Part shown: in pieces, positions 31,661 to 31,670 of the stretch
Position numbering within the stretch: the first letter of the stretch is position 1
How the letters are laid out: each line of letters begins with the position of its first letter
DNA from: an uncultured Oribacterium sp.
GTDB lineage: Bacteria; Bacillota; Clostridia; Lachnospirales; Lachnospiraceae
Direction: 5' to 3'
Assembly (NCBI GenBank): GCA_934270345.1
Contig: CAKQPT010000026.1
Span: 1 to 31,670 of the forward strand
DNA: 31,670 nt
The notes under the pieces: generated by a model
What the model was told of the DNA's origin: nothing
What the model saw: the letters and a program-made list of their open reading frames with translations, nothing else
The model's database searches: none
Made by a program: the position numbers and the translations under genes

Positions 31661-31670
31661 TGCAAATATA

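Noticed and set aside
1..31670. tRNA, rRNA, CRISPR, insertion sequence or prophage genes
   Set aside because: I looked in the intergenic regions on both strands and saw no cloverleaf, repeat-spacer pattern, transposase or integrase.

Overview
The window looks like a chromosomal segment from a monoderm (Gram-positive type) clostridial bacterium of moderately high GC, most likely Lachnospiraceae or close kin. This is an inference from gene content and style: strong AGGAGG-type ribosome binding sites, some GTG/TTG starts, sigma-A TTGACA/TATAAT promoters, a LexA-like box of Firmicutes form, OhrR, RNase Y, a CBS/DRTGG-type Mn pyrophosphatase, a YhaO/YhaN pair and LrgAB. I see no rRNA, tRNA, CRISPR array, transposase or phage gene.

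Layout. (1) 1-3994: a PfkB-family 2-keto-3-deoxygluconate kinase with an extended -10 promoter and a cre-like site; convergent to it lrgAB, with a 165-bp near-perfect palindrome between the 3' ends; then purC, divergent from lrgA. (2) 4202-9374: an LtrA-family membrane protein, then a YhaO-like nuclease and a YhaN-like membrane-tethered SMC ATPase. (3) 9458-11121 on the minus strand: ispE followed by an FCD-type GntR regulator. (4) 11368-19241: a complete tripartite-like efflux operon, made of a TetR repressor with a consensus promoter and two tandem palindromic operators, a membrane fusion protein, an RND pump and two exported TolC-family proteins. (5) 19554-24726: recA with LexA-like box, recX, a YwaF/TMEM164-type membrane protein, the peroxide sensor ohrR, and rny (RNase Y). 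(6) 25050-31660: family II CBS pyrophosphatase, a shikimate-kinase-like P-loop kinase, a TetM/EF-G-like GTPase fused to a Rae1/YacP-type NYN nuclease domain, and a YesM/LytS-type histidine kinase closed by a strong terminator.

The most notable item is the 877-residue GTPase-nuclease fusion. Its N-terminal part resembles ribosomal protection proteins that enter the A site. Its C-terminal part resembles Rae1, the A-site mRNA endonuclease of Bacillus. Joining the two in one chain suggests a self-delivering ribosome rescue or mRNA quality-control factor rather than a tetracycline resistance gene. Also worth attention: the RND-TolC system in an apparently monoderm genome, the tandem operators before tetR, the 165-bp palindrome, and a hairpin in which the ltrA terminator, the yhaO promoter and the yhaO Shine-Dalgarno overlap.
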